DNA of 59,985 nucleotides, taken from NCBI GenBank assembly GCA_965365655.1, contig CBDUCN010000001.1, forward strand, positions 1-59,985, written 5' to 3'. Each line of letters starts with the position of its first letter. Position 1 is the first letter of the stretch. Shown here piece by piece: positions 50,052-59,867 of the stretch. Both the position numbers and the translations under genes were made by a program. The notes beneath the pieces are model-generated. The model did no database searches, was not told the origin of the DNA, and saw only the letters and a program-made list of their open reading frames with translations. This DNA is from JBFHNV01 sp965365655 (lineage in GTDB: Bacteria; Pseudomonadota; Gammaproteobacteria; HK1).

Positions 50052-50077
<26 letters not shown>
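49400..50077 (+). CDS. trpF: Phosphoribosylanthranilate isomerase TrpF
   Basis: A 225-residue TIM-barrel enzyme of tryptophan synthesis. I start it at GTG 49400, preceded by GGGAAGGGA, because upstream in-frame residues are basic and low-complexity. The catalytic Cys is in VKFCGMTRAEDARAA; other motifs are GLIFHPPSPRGV, LLQFHGDEPADLC, LLDTWSARSRGGTG and the phosphate loop PVLLAGGLAPDNVAE with the C-terminal VDTASGVESAPGVKDHDK. The trpB start lies inside its 3' end, overlapping by 26 bp. Confidence 0.95.
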
Positions 50078-51280
<1,203 letters not shown>

Positions 51281-51284
<4 letters not shown>

Positions 51285-52090
51285 GCCGCATCGCATCGCG
51301 TTTCGAGGAGCTGCGCGCCGCGGGCCGGCGCGCGCTGGTGACCTTCGTCACCGCCGGCGATCCGCAGCCGTCGGTGACGCTGCCGCTGATGCACGCGCTG
51401 GTGGAGGCCGGGGCCGACGTGCTGGAGCTGGGCGTGCCGTTCTCCGACCCGATGGCCGACGGCCCGGTGATCCAGCTCGGCAACGAGCGGGCCCTGGTGC
51501 ACGGCGTCACGCTGGACCAGGTGCTCGAGACCGTCGCGGCGTTCCGCGAGCGCGACGCGCTGACGCCGGTCGTGCTGATGGGCTATCTCAACCCGATCGA
51601 GCGCAAGGGCTACGCCGAGACCGCGGCGCGCGCCGCGCAGGCCGGCGTCGACGGCTTCATCGTCGTGGACATGCCGCCCGAGGAGGCCGACGAGCTCCAC
51701 GCCGCACTGCGCGAGAAGGGCCTGGATCTCATCTTCCTGCTCGCGCCCACCAGCTCGCCCGCGCGCATTCGCGCGGTGTGCGAGCGCGCCAGCGGCTTCG
51801 TGTACTACGTGTCGCTGAAGGGCGTGACGGGCGCGGGGCACCTCGACGTCGACCAGGTGGCCGCGAAGGTGGCCGAGATCAGATCCGCCACCGAGCTGCC
51901 GGTGGGCGTGGGCTTCGGCATCCGCGACGGCGAGTCGGCAGCGCGCATCGGCCGCGTCAGCGACGCGGTGGTCGTCGGCAGCGCCCTGGTGTCGCGCGTC
52001 GCGGAGCTGGCCGGCGAGCCCGAGCGCGTGCCGGCGCACGTGGCGGCGCTCGTCGCCGACATGCGCGCGGCCCTCGATTCAGCGGCGTGA
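51281..52090 (+). CDS. trpA: Tryptophan synthase alpha subunit TrpA
   Basis: A 269-residue TIM barrel that cleaves indole-3-glycerol phosphate and feeds indole to TrpB. GTG 51281 overlaps the trpB stop (GTGA). Catalytic residues lie in LELGVPFSDPMADGPVIQ (Glu and Asp), and the flexible loop reads YYVSLKGVTGAGHLD. The phosphate site is GVGFGIRDGE and VVVGSALVSRV. The trpFBA genes are separate from any trpE, D, C or G genes, as is normal in gammaproteobacteria of this order. Confidence 0.97.
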
Positions 52091-52130
52091 ACGCCGGCGT
52101 CCGCCCGCTGCCCGCCAGGGAGCCGCCGCG

Positions 52131-52991
52131 ATGAGCTGGTTCGAGAAGCTGATCCCGTCGCGCATCCGCACCGAGGGCAACAACAAGCGCAGCATTCCCG
52201 AGGGCCTGTGGAGCAAGTGCTCCGAGTGCCAGTCCGTGCTCTACCGCGCCGAGCTGGAGCGCAACTTCGACGTCTGCCCGCGCTGCTCGTACCACCTGCG
52301 CCAGTCCGCGCGCCGGCGCCTCGAGCAGTTCCTGGACGCGGAGTCCGGGGTCGAGATCGGGGCCGGCGTGACCCCGGTGGACGGCCTGCGCTTCAGGGAC
52401 TCCAAGCGCTACAAGGACCGCCTGCTCGCGGCGCAGAAGGAGACCGGCGAGCAGGACGCGCTGGTCGTGATGGCGGGCCGCGTGCTGGGCGTGCCGCTGG
52501 TGAGCGCCGCGTTCGACTTCCGCTTCCTCGGCGGCTCGATGGGCTCGGTCGTCGGCGAGCGCTTCGTGCGCGCGGTGGATGCGTGCGTGGACGAGGCGCT
52601 GCCGTTGGTGTGTTTCATGGCGAGCGGCGGCGCGCGCATGCAGGAGGCGCTGTACTCGCTGATGCAGATGGCCAAGACCAGCGCCGCGCTGGGCCGGCTC
52701 GCCGACGCGCGCCAGCCCTTCCTGTCGGTGCTCACCGACCCGACCATGGGCGGCGTGTCCGCGAGCATCGGCATGCTGGGCGACGTGAACATCGCCGAGC
52801 CGAAGGCGCTGATCGGGTTCGCCGGGCCGCGGGTGATCGAGCAGACCGTGAAGGAGACGCTGCCGGAGGGCTTCCAGCGCTCGGAGTTCCTGCTCGAGCA
52901 CGGCGCGATCGACCTGATCGTGGATCGCCGCGAGATGCGCGAGCGCATCGCGTCCCTGCTCGCGATGCTCACCCATCAGCCAGCGCCGTAG
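52131..52991 (+). CDS. accD: Acetyl-CoA carboxylase carboxyltransferase beta subunit AccD
   Basis: A 286-residue subunit of acetyl-CoA carboxylase, the committed step of fatty-acid synthesis. The N-terminal zinc ribbon has Cys30, Cys33, Cys49 and Cys52 (CSECQSVLYRAELERNFDVC region). The crotonase-like carboxyltransferase core follows with FRFLGGSMGSVVGERF, MASGGARMQEALYSLMQM and PTMGGVSASIGMLGDVNI. AGGGAG stands upstream of ATG 52131. Its role in malonyl-CoA supply connects it to the acyl genes elsewhere in the window, though without direct linkage. Confidence 0.97.
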   Translation: MSWFEKLIPSRIRTEGNNKRSIPEGLWSKCSECQSVLYRAELERNFDVCPRCSYHLRQSARRRLEQFLDAESGVEIGAGVTPVDGLRFRDSKRYKDRLLAAQKETGEQDALVVMAGRVLGVPLVSAAFDFRFLGGSMGSVVGERFVRAVDACVDEALPLVCFMASGGARMQEALYSLMQMAKTSAALGRLADARQPFLSVLTDPTMGGVSASIGMLGDVNIAEPKALIGFAGPRVIEQTVKETLPEGFQRSEFLLEHGAIDLIVDRREMRERIASLLAMLTHQPAP

Positions 52992-53025
52992 GCGTACGAC
53001 CTCGCGCCCTCCCCACGACCTGTCG

Positions 53026-54318
53026 ATGGCGCCGCAGCGCCCCCGCGACCTCGACGGCTGGCTGGCGTGGCAGGAGCGCATCAATCCCCGTGGCATCGAG
53101 CTGGGCCTGGAACGGCTGCGCCCGGTCGCGGCGCGCATGGGGATCGACGGGCCGGGTGCCGCGCTGATCACGGTCGCCGGCACCAACGGCAAGGGCTCCA
53201 GCGTCGCGTTCCTGGAGGCGCTCGCCATCGCCCACGGCATCACGCCCGGGTGCTACCAGTCGCCGCACCTGCTGCGCTACAACGAGAGCGTGCGCGTCGG
53301 CGGTCACGCGGTGAGCGACGCGGTGCTGGTGGACGCGTTCGCGCGGGTCGAGGCGGCGCGCGGCGACATCGCGCTGACGGCCTTCGAGCACCGTACCCTC
53401 GCCGCGATGGACATCCTGCGCCGCGCCGCGCCGGGGCTCGTGATCCTGGAGGTGGGCATGGGCGGGCGGCTGGACGCGGTGAACCTGCTGGATGCGGACG
53501 TCGCGCTGATCACCGCCGTGGGACTGGACCACCGGGAGTGGCTGGGTGACACCCTGCAGGCCGTCGCGCGCGAGAAGTCCGGCATCATGCGCGCCGGGCG
53601 TCCGGTGGTGTGCAGCGACCCCGGAAGTGCCGCGCTGCTCGCGCCGCTGGCGGCGGGCGCCGGCGCGCGCGCGCTGCTGGCGGGGGAGCACTACCGCTTC
53701 GGTGCGCACGAGGGTGACGGGCGCTGGTGGCTGGAATCGCCCGCGGGGCGCTTCGACGCGCTGCCGCCGCCCCGGCTCGCAGGCGCTCACCAGCGCGCGA
53801 ATGCGGCGGGCGCTGCGATGGCCTGGCAGGCGCTGGGGCCGCGCGTGCCGGCGCTGGACGCGCACGCGCTGCGCGGCGCGCTCGCCGCGGCCTGGGTCGC
53901 GGGGCGGCTGCAGCGCGTTCCCGGGACTGCGGACGCCTGGGTGGACGTCGCGCACAATCCGCAGGCGGCGGCCGCGCTCGCCGGCTGGCTCGCGCAGGGC
54001 CCGCAGGCCCACGTGCTGTGCGCGATGTACCGCGACAAGGACCTCGAGGGCACCGTGAGCGCGATCGCGCCGTGCGTCGCCGAGTGGCACCTCGCGGGGC
54101 TCGCGCCGCCACGCGGCGCGCCCGTGGAGCGCCTCGCGGAGGCGCTCGCGGCCGCCGCGCCCGGTGCGCGCCGCACGCTGCACCCGGACGTGGCCGCGGC
54201 GTGGACTGCGCTGCGTCCGCGGGTGCGCCGCGGCGGGCGCGTCGTTGCGTTCGGTTCCTTCGAGACGGCGCGACGGGTGCTTCGCCTTGAAAGCCCCGGG
54301 ACCACCCTCGACACTTAG
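53026..54318 (+). CDS. folC: Folylpolyglutamate/dihydrofolate synthase FolC
   Basis: A 430-residue ATP-dependent ligase that makes dihydrofolate and adds glutamates to folates. The P-loop is ITVAGTNGKGSSVAFLE. Other motifs are SPHLLRYNESVRVGG, LEVGMGGRLDAVNLLDADVA and GLDHREWLGDTLQAVAREKSGI. The C-terminal domain has DVAHNPQAAAALAGWL and LCAMYRDKDLEG. It starts at ATG 53026, 34 bp after accD, and the SPOR gene begins 3 bp after its stop. Confidence 0.96.
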   Translation: MAPQRPRDLDGWLAWQERINPRGIELGLERLRPVAARMGIDGPGAALITVAGTNGKGSSVAFLEALAIAHGITPGCYQSPHLLRYNESVRVGGHAVSDAVLVDAFARVEAARGDIALTAFEHRTLAAMDILRRAAPGLVILEVGMGGRLDAVNLLDADVALITAVGLDHREWLGDTLQAVAREKSGIMRAGRPVVCSDPGSAALLAPLAAGAGARALLAGEHYRFGAHEGDGRWWLESPAGRFDALPPPRLAGAHQRANAAGAAMAWQALGPRVPALDAHALRGALAAAWVAGRLQRVPGTADAWVDVAHNPQAAAALAGWLAQGPQAHVLCAMYRDKDLEGTVSAIAPCVAEWHLAGLAPPRGAPVERLAEALAAAAPGARRTLHPDVAAAWTALRPRVRRGGRVVAFGSFETARRVLRLESPGTTLDT

Positions 54319-54321
54319 CGC

Positions 54322-54951
54322 GTGGAACCGCAGGTCAAAGAGCGCCTGGTCGGGGCCGTGGTGCTGGTGTGCGCGGCGGTGATCGTGCTGCCGATGGTGC
54401 TGTCGGGGAATCGCGACGCGCCGTCCCGCGAGACGCCCGCCGCGCGGCCCGAGCCACCGCCGGCGCCCGAGCCCTCGTTTTCCTCGCGCATCGTGCCCCT
54501 CGCGCCGGTGGATCCGCCGGCGCCGCGCGGCGACGCTCCGGAGCCGGCCCCGGAGACCGCCGCCGCGCCGCCACCGCCCGCGAAGCCCCAGCGTCCCGCG
54601 CCGTCGCCGCCACCGCCCGCGACGCCCCAGCGTCCCGCGCCGTCGCCGCCGCCCGCCACGCGCCCCGCGGCGCCGCCGCCGGCGCCCGCGGCGCCGGAAG
54701 CGCGCGCGGACGGCGACTGGGTGGTGCAGCTCGGAAGCTTTTCCAACGCCCGCAACGCCCGCGCCCTGCGCGACCGGCTGCGCTCGGGGGGATATCCGGC
54801 GTTCACGCGGTCCACCACCCACGACGGTGCCAAGGTCACCCGCGTGTACGTGGGACCGCAGGCAAGCCGCGAGCGGGCCGAGGAGATGGTGTCCCGGCTG
54901 CTGCGCGAGACGCGCCTCAAGGGCATGGTGCTGCGCAATCCCGAGCGCTGA
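54322..54951 (+). CDS. SPOR-domain protein (DedD-like)
   Basis: A 209-residue protein from GTG 54322, only 3 bp after folC. One N-terminal TM helix (LVGAVVLVCAAVIVLPMVL) is followed by a long Pro/Ala-rich linker (about residues 30-130) with a repeat of PPPATPQRPAPSPPP type. The C-terminal SPOR domain has WVVQLGSFSNARNARALRDRL and YVGPQASRERAEEMVSRLL. This position between folC and cvpA is that of DedD, a divisome protein that binds septal denuded glycan. The Pro-rich linker would span the periplasm. Confidence 0.92.
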   Translation: MEPQVKERLVGAVVLVCAAVIVLPMVLSGNRDAPSRETPAARPEPPPAPEPSFSSRIVPLAPVDPPAPRGDAPEPAPETAAAPPPPAKPQRPAPSPPPPATPQRPAPSPPPATRPAAPPPAPAAPEARADGDWVVQLGSFSNARNARALRDRLRSGGYPAFTRSTTHDGAKVTRVYVGPQASRERAEEMVSRLLRETRLKGMVLRNPER

Positions 54952-54968
54952 ACCGGAGCACGACGCAC

Positions 54969-55550
54969 ATGGGCGCACTCGGCTGGATCGACATCGTTCT
55001 CATCGGCGTGGTCGCGCTGTCGGCAGCGATCAGCCTGCTGCGCGGCTTCCTGCGCGAGGCGCTCGCGCTGGCGGGCTGGGTCGCGGCCGTGTGGCTCGCG
55101 CTGACTTTCACCGAGCCGGTGGCGGCGCTGTTCACGGAGCAGGTGAGCGTGCCGTCGATACGGATGGGCATGGCCTTCCTGCTGCTGTTCGTCGGTGCGC
55201 TTGTCGCGTCCGGGATCCTGGTGTGGCTGGTGGGGCTGCTGGTGGACAAGACCGGGCTGTCGGGAACCGACCGCATGCTGGGCGTCGTGTTCGGCGCCGC
55301 CCGCGGCGTCATCATCGCGGCGCTGCTGGTGCTGCTGGCCGGGCTCACGCCGCTGCCGCGCGACCCCTGGTGGCGCGACTCGCTGCTGCTGCCGCACTTC
55401 CAGCAGGTCGCGGAGCAGATGCGCACGCTGCTGCCCGAGGACATCGCGACGCTGGTGGATTTCTCGGCGCTCGCGCCGGCCGCGCCGGCGCGGCCGGATC
55501 CTGCGCCGCCCCCGGGCGCACCGGTTCTCAACCCGGGGGCCAGCGGTTAA
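54969..55550 (+). CDS. cvpA: CvpA family membrane protein
   Basis: A 193-residue inner-membrane protein from ATG 54969. It has four hydrophobic segments: DIVLIGVVALSAAISLLRGF, ALALAGWVAAVWLALTF, GMAFLLLFVGALVASGILVW and MLGVVFGAARGVIIAALLVL. The conserved Gly/Arg pair FGAARG is typical of CvpA. The C-terminus is an Ala/Pro-rich tail longer than in E. coli. CvpA is linked to colicin V production and envelope stress; here it stands as usual before purF, 57 bp away. Confidence 0.93.
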   Translation: MGALGWIDIVLIGVVALSAAISLLRGFLREALALAGWVAAVWLALTFTEPVAALFTEQVSVPSIRMGMAFLLLFVGALVASGILVWLVGLLVDKTGLSGTDRMLGVVFGAARGVIIAALLVLLAGLTPLPRDPWWRDSLLLPHFQQVAEQMRTLLPEDIATLVDFSALAPAAPARPDPAPPPGAPVLNPGASG

Positions 55551-55606
55551 CATCCGGCGCGGTACCCAGCTCCACCGGCCCCAGCCCAGGACGCAGCCTC
55601 CCGCCC

Positions 55607-57088
55607 ATGTGCGGCATCGTCGGCATCGTCGGACATTCCAACGTCAACCAGGACATCTACGATGCCCTGACGGTGCTGCAGCACCGTGGGCAGGACGCGG
55701 CGGGGATCGCGACCTGCGAGGGGCACGAGCTGTTCCTGCGCAAGGACAACGGGCTGGTGCGCGACGTGTTCCGCACGCGCCACATGCTCAAGCTGCGCGG
55801 CCACATGGGCATCGGCCACGTGCGCTATCCGACCGCCGGCACACCCGACGCCCTCGAGGCGCAGCCGTTCTACACCAGCGCGCCGTACGGCATCACGCTG
55901 GCCCACAACGGCAACCTGATCAACGCCGAGCAGCTCAAGCGCGAGGTGTTCCTCGAGGACCTGCGCCACGTGAACACGAACTCCGACTCGGAGATCCTGC
56001 TCAACGTGCTGGCCCACGAGCTGCAGAAGCTGGGCAAGCTGCGCCTCGCGCCTGAGGACATCTTCCACGCGGTGGCTCAGGTGCACCAGCGCTGCAGCGG
56101 CGGCTACGCGGTGGTCGCGATGATCGTGGGCTACGGGGTGCTCGCGTTCCGCGATCCGCTGGGCATCCGCCCGGTGTGCTTCGGGCGGCGCGACGGCGCC
56201 GACGGCCCGGAGTACATGGTGGCTTCGGAGAGCGTGGCGCTCGACGCGCTGGGCTTCGAGCTGATCCGTGACCTCGTCCCCGGCGAGGCGGTGTACATCG
56301 ACGGCTACTCTCGCCTGCACCTCGAGCAGTGCGCGCCGGAGCACGATCACGCGCCGTGCATCTTCGAGTTCGTGTACCTCGCGCGGCCGGACTCCATCAT
56401 CGACAACGTGTCCGTCTACAAGGCGCGTCTGCGCATGGGCGAGCACCTCGCGGAGAAGATCCTGCGCGAGTGGCCGGACCACGACATCGACGTGGTGATC
56501 CCCATCCCGGACACCAGCCGCACCGCGGCGCTGCCGCTCGCGTACAACCTCGGCGTCAAGTACCGCGAGGGCTTCATCAAGAACCGCTACATCGGGCGAA
56601 CCTTCATCATGCCGGGGCAGACCGAGCGCAAGAAGTCGGTGCGCCAGAAGCTCAACGCGATCGGGCTCGAGTTCGAGGGCAAGAACGTCCTGCTCGTGGA
56701 CGACTCCATCGTGCGCGGCACCACGTCGCAGCAGATCATCGAGATGGCGCGCGAGGCCGGCGCGCGCAACGTGTACTTCGCGTCCGCGGCGCCGCCGGTG
56801 CGCTACCAGAACGTGTACGGCATCGACATGCCGGTGGCGGGCGAGCTGGTGGCGCACAACCGCACGGAGGAGCAGGTGGCGCGCGAGATCGGCGCCGACC
56901 GGCTCATCTACCAGAGCGTGGAGGATCTCATCGAGTCGGTGCGCCGCGGCAACCCCGGGGTGTCGCGCTTCGACCTGTCGTGCTTCACCGGCGACTACGT
57001 CACCGGCGGCGTGTCCACCGACTATCTCGAGCGCATCGCGGAGCAGCGCAACGACGACGCCAAGGAGCGCCAGAAGCTCGCGATGTGA
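55607..57088 (+). CDS. purF: Amidophosphoribosyltransferase PurF
   Basis: A 493-residue enzyme that makes phosphoribosylamine, the first step of purine synthesis. The N-terminal nucleophile is Cys2 (MCGIVGIVGHSNVNQDIYD), with GQDAAGIATCEG, RYPTAGTPD and SDSEILLNVLAHEL in the glutaminase half. The PRPP loop VLLVDDSIVRGTTSQQI is in the second half, with PIPDTSRTAALPLAY before it. Start ATG 55607 is fixed by the need for Cys2; the upstream ribosome site is weak. Transcription of metZ starts afresh downstream. Confidence 0.97.
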   Translation: MCGIVGIVGHSNVNQDIYDALTVLQHRGQDAAGIATCEGHELFLRKDNGLVRDVFRTRHMLKLRGHMGIGHVRYPTAGTPDALEAQPFYTSAPYGITLAHNGNLINAEQLKREVFLEDLRHVNTNSDSEILLNVLAHELQKLGKLRLAPEDIFHAVAQVHQRCSGGYAVVAMIVGYGVLAFRDPLGIRPVCFGRRDGADGPEYMVASESVALDALGFELIRDLVPGEAVYIDGYSRLHLEQCAPEHDHAPCIFEFVYLARPDSIIDNVSVYKARLRMGEHLAEKILREWPDHDIDVVIPIPDTSRTAALPLAYNLGVKYREGFIKNRYIGRTFIMPGQTERKKSVRQKLNAIGLEFEGKNVLLVDDSIVRGTTSQQIIEMAREAGARNVYFASAAPPVRYQNVYGIDMPVAGELVAHNRTEEQVAREIGADRLIYQSVEDLIESVRRGNPGVSRFDLSCFTGDYVTGGVSTDYLERIAEQRNDDAKERQKLAM

Positions 57089-57110
57089 GCGCCGCCGTCG
57101 CGGGCCCCTG

Positions 57111-57139
57111 TTGACACCGCGCCGCCGGCCTCCTACCTT
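57111..57139 (+). promoter_or_regulatory. Sigma-70 promoter of the riboswitch/metZ unit
   Basis: TTGACA (57111-57116, perfect -35) is followed after 17 bases by TACCTT (57134-57139; 3 of 6 consensus bases). Transcription would start near 57146, at the first base of the riboswitch P1 stem. That fit supports both calls. Confidence 0.65.
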
Positions 57140-57146
57140 TACCTGA

Positions 57147-57200
57147 CAGCGCCGATTTGATCCGTCAGCTTGCGGGCGCTTTATAAATACGGCTAAAGCG
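57147..57200 (+). ncRNA. SAM-II-like riboswitch aptamer
   Basis: P1 AGCGCC (57148-57153) pairs with GGCGCT (57175-57180). The loop starts GATTTGATCC, close to the SAM-II consensus TGATTTAACC. The 3' part ATAAATACGGCTAAA resembles ATAAATGTAGCTAAA of SAM-II. CCGT (57162-57165) can pair with ACGG (57189-57192), forming the pseudoknot. SAM-II normally controls methionine genes of alphaproteobacteria; here it precedes metZ. The covarying pseudoknot differs from the consensus bases but keeps pairing. Confidence 0.85.
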
Positions 57201-57206
57201 AGGCAG

Positions 57207-57244
57207 AACCTGCCTTGGCTTCCGCTGACGGCGGGTTTTTTTTT
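57207..57244 (+). terminator. Riboswitch-controlled intrinsic terminator before metZ
   Basis: AACCTGCC (57207-57214) pairs with GGCGGGTT (57230-57237) with one G-U pair, followed by nine T residues (57236-57244). An alternative pairing of CCGTCAGC (57162-57169) with GCTGACGG (57224-57231), 8 bp perfect, would break both the aptamer pseudoknot and this terminator. SAM binding should therefore favour termination. Confidence 0.88.
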
Positions 57245-57275
57245 GCCCGCGCGGCGCGCGGGCGGGAGCTGTCAG

Positions 57276-58508
57276 ATGAGTACACGCAGGGTGATGCCGG
57301 CGGACGCCGGCCCGGCGACCCGGGCGGTGCGCGCCGGCCAGGAGCGCACCCACGAGGGGGAGCACAACGACCCCATCTTCACGACCTCGAGCTTCGTGTT
57401 CGACAGCGCGGCGCAGGCCGCGGCGCGCTTCTCGGAGACCGAGCCGGGCAACGTCTACTCACGCTTCACGAATCCCACGGTGCGCGCGTTCGAGCAGCGT
57501 CTCGCGGCGATGGAGGGCGCGCGGCACGGCGTCGCGACGGGCTCCGGCATGGGCGCGATCCTGACCACCTGCCTCGCGCTGCTGCGCGCCGGGGATCACG
57601 TGGTGGCCGCGGACAGCCTGTTCGGCTCGACCCTCGGGCTGTTCCGCAACGTGCTGGGCCGCTTCGGCGTGGAGACCGATTTCGTACCGGTCGCCGACGT
57701 CGACGCGTGGCGGGCCGCGGTCCGCCCGCACACGCGGCTGCTGTTCGTGGAGACACCCACCAACCCGCTGGCCGAGGTCGCGGACATCGCGGCCCTCTCG
57801 GCGCTCGCGCGGGACCACGATGCGCTGCTCGCGGTGGACAACTGCTACTGCACGCCGGCGCTGCAGCGCCCGCTGGAATTCGGCGCGCACGTGGTGATCC
57901 ACTCGGGCACGAAGTATCTGGACGGCCAGGGCCGCTGCGTGGGCGGCGCGGTGATCACCGACGACGACAAGGTGCGCGACGCGGTCTACGGCCTCGTGCG
58001 CACCGGCGGCACCAGCCTGAGCCCGTTCAACGCGTGGGTGTTCCTGAAGGGGCTGGAGACGCTGTCGCTGCGCATGCGCGCGCACTGCGAGGCCGCGTTG
58101 GACCTCGCGCGCTGGCTGGCCGTGCAGCCTCGCGTCACCCGGGTGCACTACCCGGGGCTCGAGCAGCACCCGCAGCACGCGCTGGCGGCGCGCCAGCAGT
58201 CCGGCTTCGGCGGCATCGTGGCCTTCGAGATCGACGGCGGGCGGGAGCAGGCCTTCGCGTTCATCGACGCGACGCAGTGGCTGTCCATCACCGCGAACTT
58301 CGGCGACGCGAAGAGCACGATCACGCACCCGGCGAGCACCACCCACGGCCGGCTGAGCGCCGCGGAGCGCGAGGAGGCCGGGGTGCGGGAGAACCTGATC
58401 CGGGTCTCGGTGGGGCTCGAGGACGTGGACGACATCCGCGCCGAGCTCGCCCGCGGCCTGGAAGCCGCCGCTGCGACCGGACGGCTGCGGCCGGCCGCGA
58501 ACGGATGA
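57276..58508 (+). CDS. metZ: O-succinylhomoserine sulfhydrylase MetZ
   Basis: A 410-residue PLP enzyme of the Cys/Met metabolism family. It forms homocysteine from O-succinylhomoserine and sulfide. Start ATG 57276 has GGGAG about 8 bases upstream. Motifs: TRAVRAGQERTHEGEH, GNVYSRFTNPTVRAFEQRL, VETPTNPLAEVADI, and PLP Lys213 in VVIHSGTKYLDGQG. The C-terminal NFGDAKSTITHPASTTHGRL is conserved. In gammaproteobacteria metZ follows purF as here. A cystathionine gamma-synthase (MetB) is the alternative but the position and motifs favour MetZ. The next gene overlaps its stop. Confidence 0.95.
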   Translation: MSTRRVMPADAGPATRAVRAGQERTHEGEHNDPIFTTSSFVFDSAAQAAARFSETEPGNVYSRFTNPTVRAFEQRLAAMEGARHGVATGSGMGAILTTCLALLRAGDHVVAADSLFGSTLGLFRNVLGRFGVETDFVPVADVDAWRAAVRPHTRLLFVETPTNPLAEVADIAALSALARDHDALLAVDNCYCTPALQRPLEFGAHVVIHSGTKYLDGQGRCVGGAVITDDDKVRDAVYGLVRTGGTSLSPFNAWVFLKGLETLSLRMRAHCEAALDLARWLAVQPRVTRVHYPGLEQHPQHALAARQQSGFGGIVAFEIDGGREQAFAFIDATQWLSITANFGDAKSTITHPASTTHGRLSAAEREEAGVRENLIRVSVGLEDVDDIRAELARGLEAAAATGRLRPAANG

Positions 58509-59761
58509 CCGCGCCCGGCGCGGCCACGGTGCGCGCCGCGATGCTCGCGGCGCACCGGGCGGCGCTCGACGCGGTCGGTGGGCGGCAGGCGGTGCGCCGC
58601 CACCTCGCCGCGCTGCCCGGCGACGCACGGCCGACCCACGCGGCGGCCGTCGGCAAGGCGGCCGCCGACATGATGGCGGGTGCGCTGGACGCCGTCGGCG
58701 GCGGCGTCGACGCGGCGCTGGTGATCACCAAGCACGGGCACGCAGGCGCGCTTGCAGAGCACGCGGCGCGTGTGCGCGTGCTCGAGAGCTCGCACCCGGT
58801 GCCGGACGCGAGCTGTCTCGCCGCCGGCGCGGCGCTGTGGGACTTCGTGGCCGACGCGCCACGCGACGCGCGCTTCCTGGTGATGGTCTCGGGCGGCGCG
58901 TCGGCGCTGATGGAGCACCTCGCGCCGGGGCTGGACGGCGACTTCCTCGCGCGGGTCAACGGCTGGCTGCTGGCGTCGGGACTGTCCATCGGCCCGATGA
59001 ACCGGGTACGCAAGCGCCTGTCGCGGATCAAGGGCGGGCGCCTCGCGCTGGCCCTGGATCATCGCGAGGCGCTGTGCCTGATGATCTCCGACGTGCCCGG
59101 GGACGACCCGAAGGTGATCGGCTCCGGGCCGCTGGTGCCGCACGAGCCCGCGGACATCGAGGTCGCGGACCTGGACCTCCCGCAGTGGCTGGCGCACGCG
59201 TGCGCCGATCCTCCCCCGCTCGCGCCGCCGTCCGCGTTCGACCGGGTGCTGGGCGAGGTGGTCGCGCACCCCGCGCTCGCGCGTGAGGCGGCCGCGGCGG
59301 CGCTCCGCGCGCACGACCTGCCGGTGCGCGAGCACGCGGTGCTGCTGGAGGGGGACGCAGCCGAGACCGGGGAGCACGTGGTGCGCATCGCGCGTGCCGA
59401 GCCCGGCACGGTGCAGCTCTGGAGCAGCGAGACCACGGTGCGGCTGCCGCCGTCGCCGGGCCGCGGAGGGCGCTGCCAGAGCCTGGCGCTCGCCGCCGCG
59501 CTGGCGCTGGCGCACGGTGATGCGGGCGTGGTGCTGGCCGCCGGCACGGACGGCACCGACGGCCCCGGCGAGGACGCTGGCGCGGTGGTCGATTCCGCAA
59601 CGCTGGCGCGCGGGCGCGACGCCGGGCGCGACGCCCGCCGCGACCTCGATGCCGCCGATGCGGGCAGCTTCCTGGACGCGAGCGGCGACCTGCTGCGCAC
59701 CGGGCCCACCGGCACCAACGTGATGGACCTGCTGATGGCCTGGTCGCCGCCGGCCGGCTGA
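58505..59761 (+). CDS. Glycerate 2-kinase (GckA/MOFRL family)
   Basis: A 418-residue protein from ATG 58505, overlapping the metZ stop as ATGA. The N-terminal domain has AAVGKAAADMMAGAL and VISSHPVPD-like (ESSHPVPDAS), then MVSGGASALMEHLAPGL and the binding loops GPMNRVRKRLSRIKGG and LMISDVPGDDPKVIGSGP. The C-terminal MOFRL domain has GRGGRCQSLALAAALAL and AGTDGTDGPGEDAGAVV. Enzymes of this family phosphorylate glycerate to 2-phosphoglycerate. It could take glycerate made by the reductase at 6958-7863. Its coupling to metZ is odd and may reflect position only. Confidence 0.9.
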   Translation: MTAPGAATVRAAMLAAHRAALDAVGGRQAVRRHLAALPGDARPTHAAAVGKAAADMMAGALDAVGGGVDAALVITKHGHAGALAEHAARVRVLESSHPVPDASCLAAGAALWDFVADAPRDARFLVMVSGGASALMEHLAPGLDGDFLARVNGWLLASGLSIGPMNRVRKRLSRIKGGRLALALDHREALCLMISDVPGDDPKVIGSGPLVPHEPADIEVADLDLPQWLAHACADPPPLAPPSAFDRVLGEVVAHPALAREAAAAALRAHDLPVREHAVLLEGDAAETGEHVVRIARAEPGTVQLWSSETTVRLPPSPGRGGRCQSLALAAALALAHGDAGVVLAAGTDGTDGPGEDAGAVVDSATLARGRDAGRDARRDLDAADAGSFLDASGDLLRTGPTGTNVMDLLMAWSPPAG

Positions 59762-59867
59762 GCCGGCAACGGGATCGCCGCGCCCGGGGCGGCGCGTCCC
59801 GGGTCCACGGGACGCGCGCGGGCGTCGGATATACTTCACGGCCCTCCGCGGCCCGGGAAGCGTTCCG

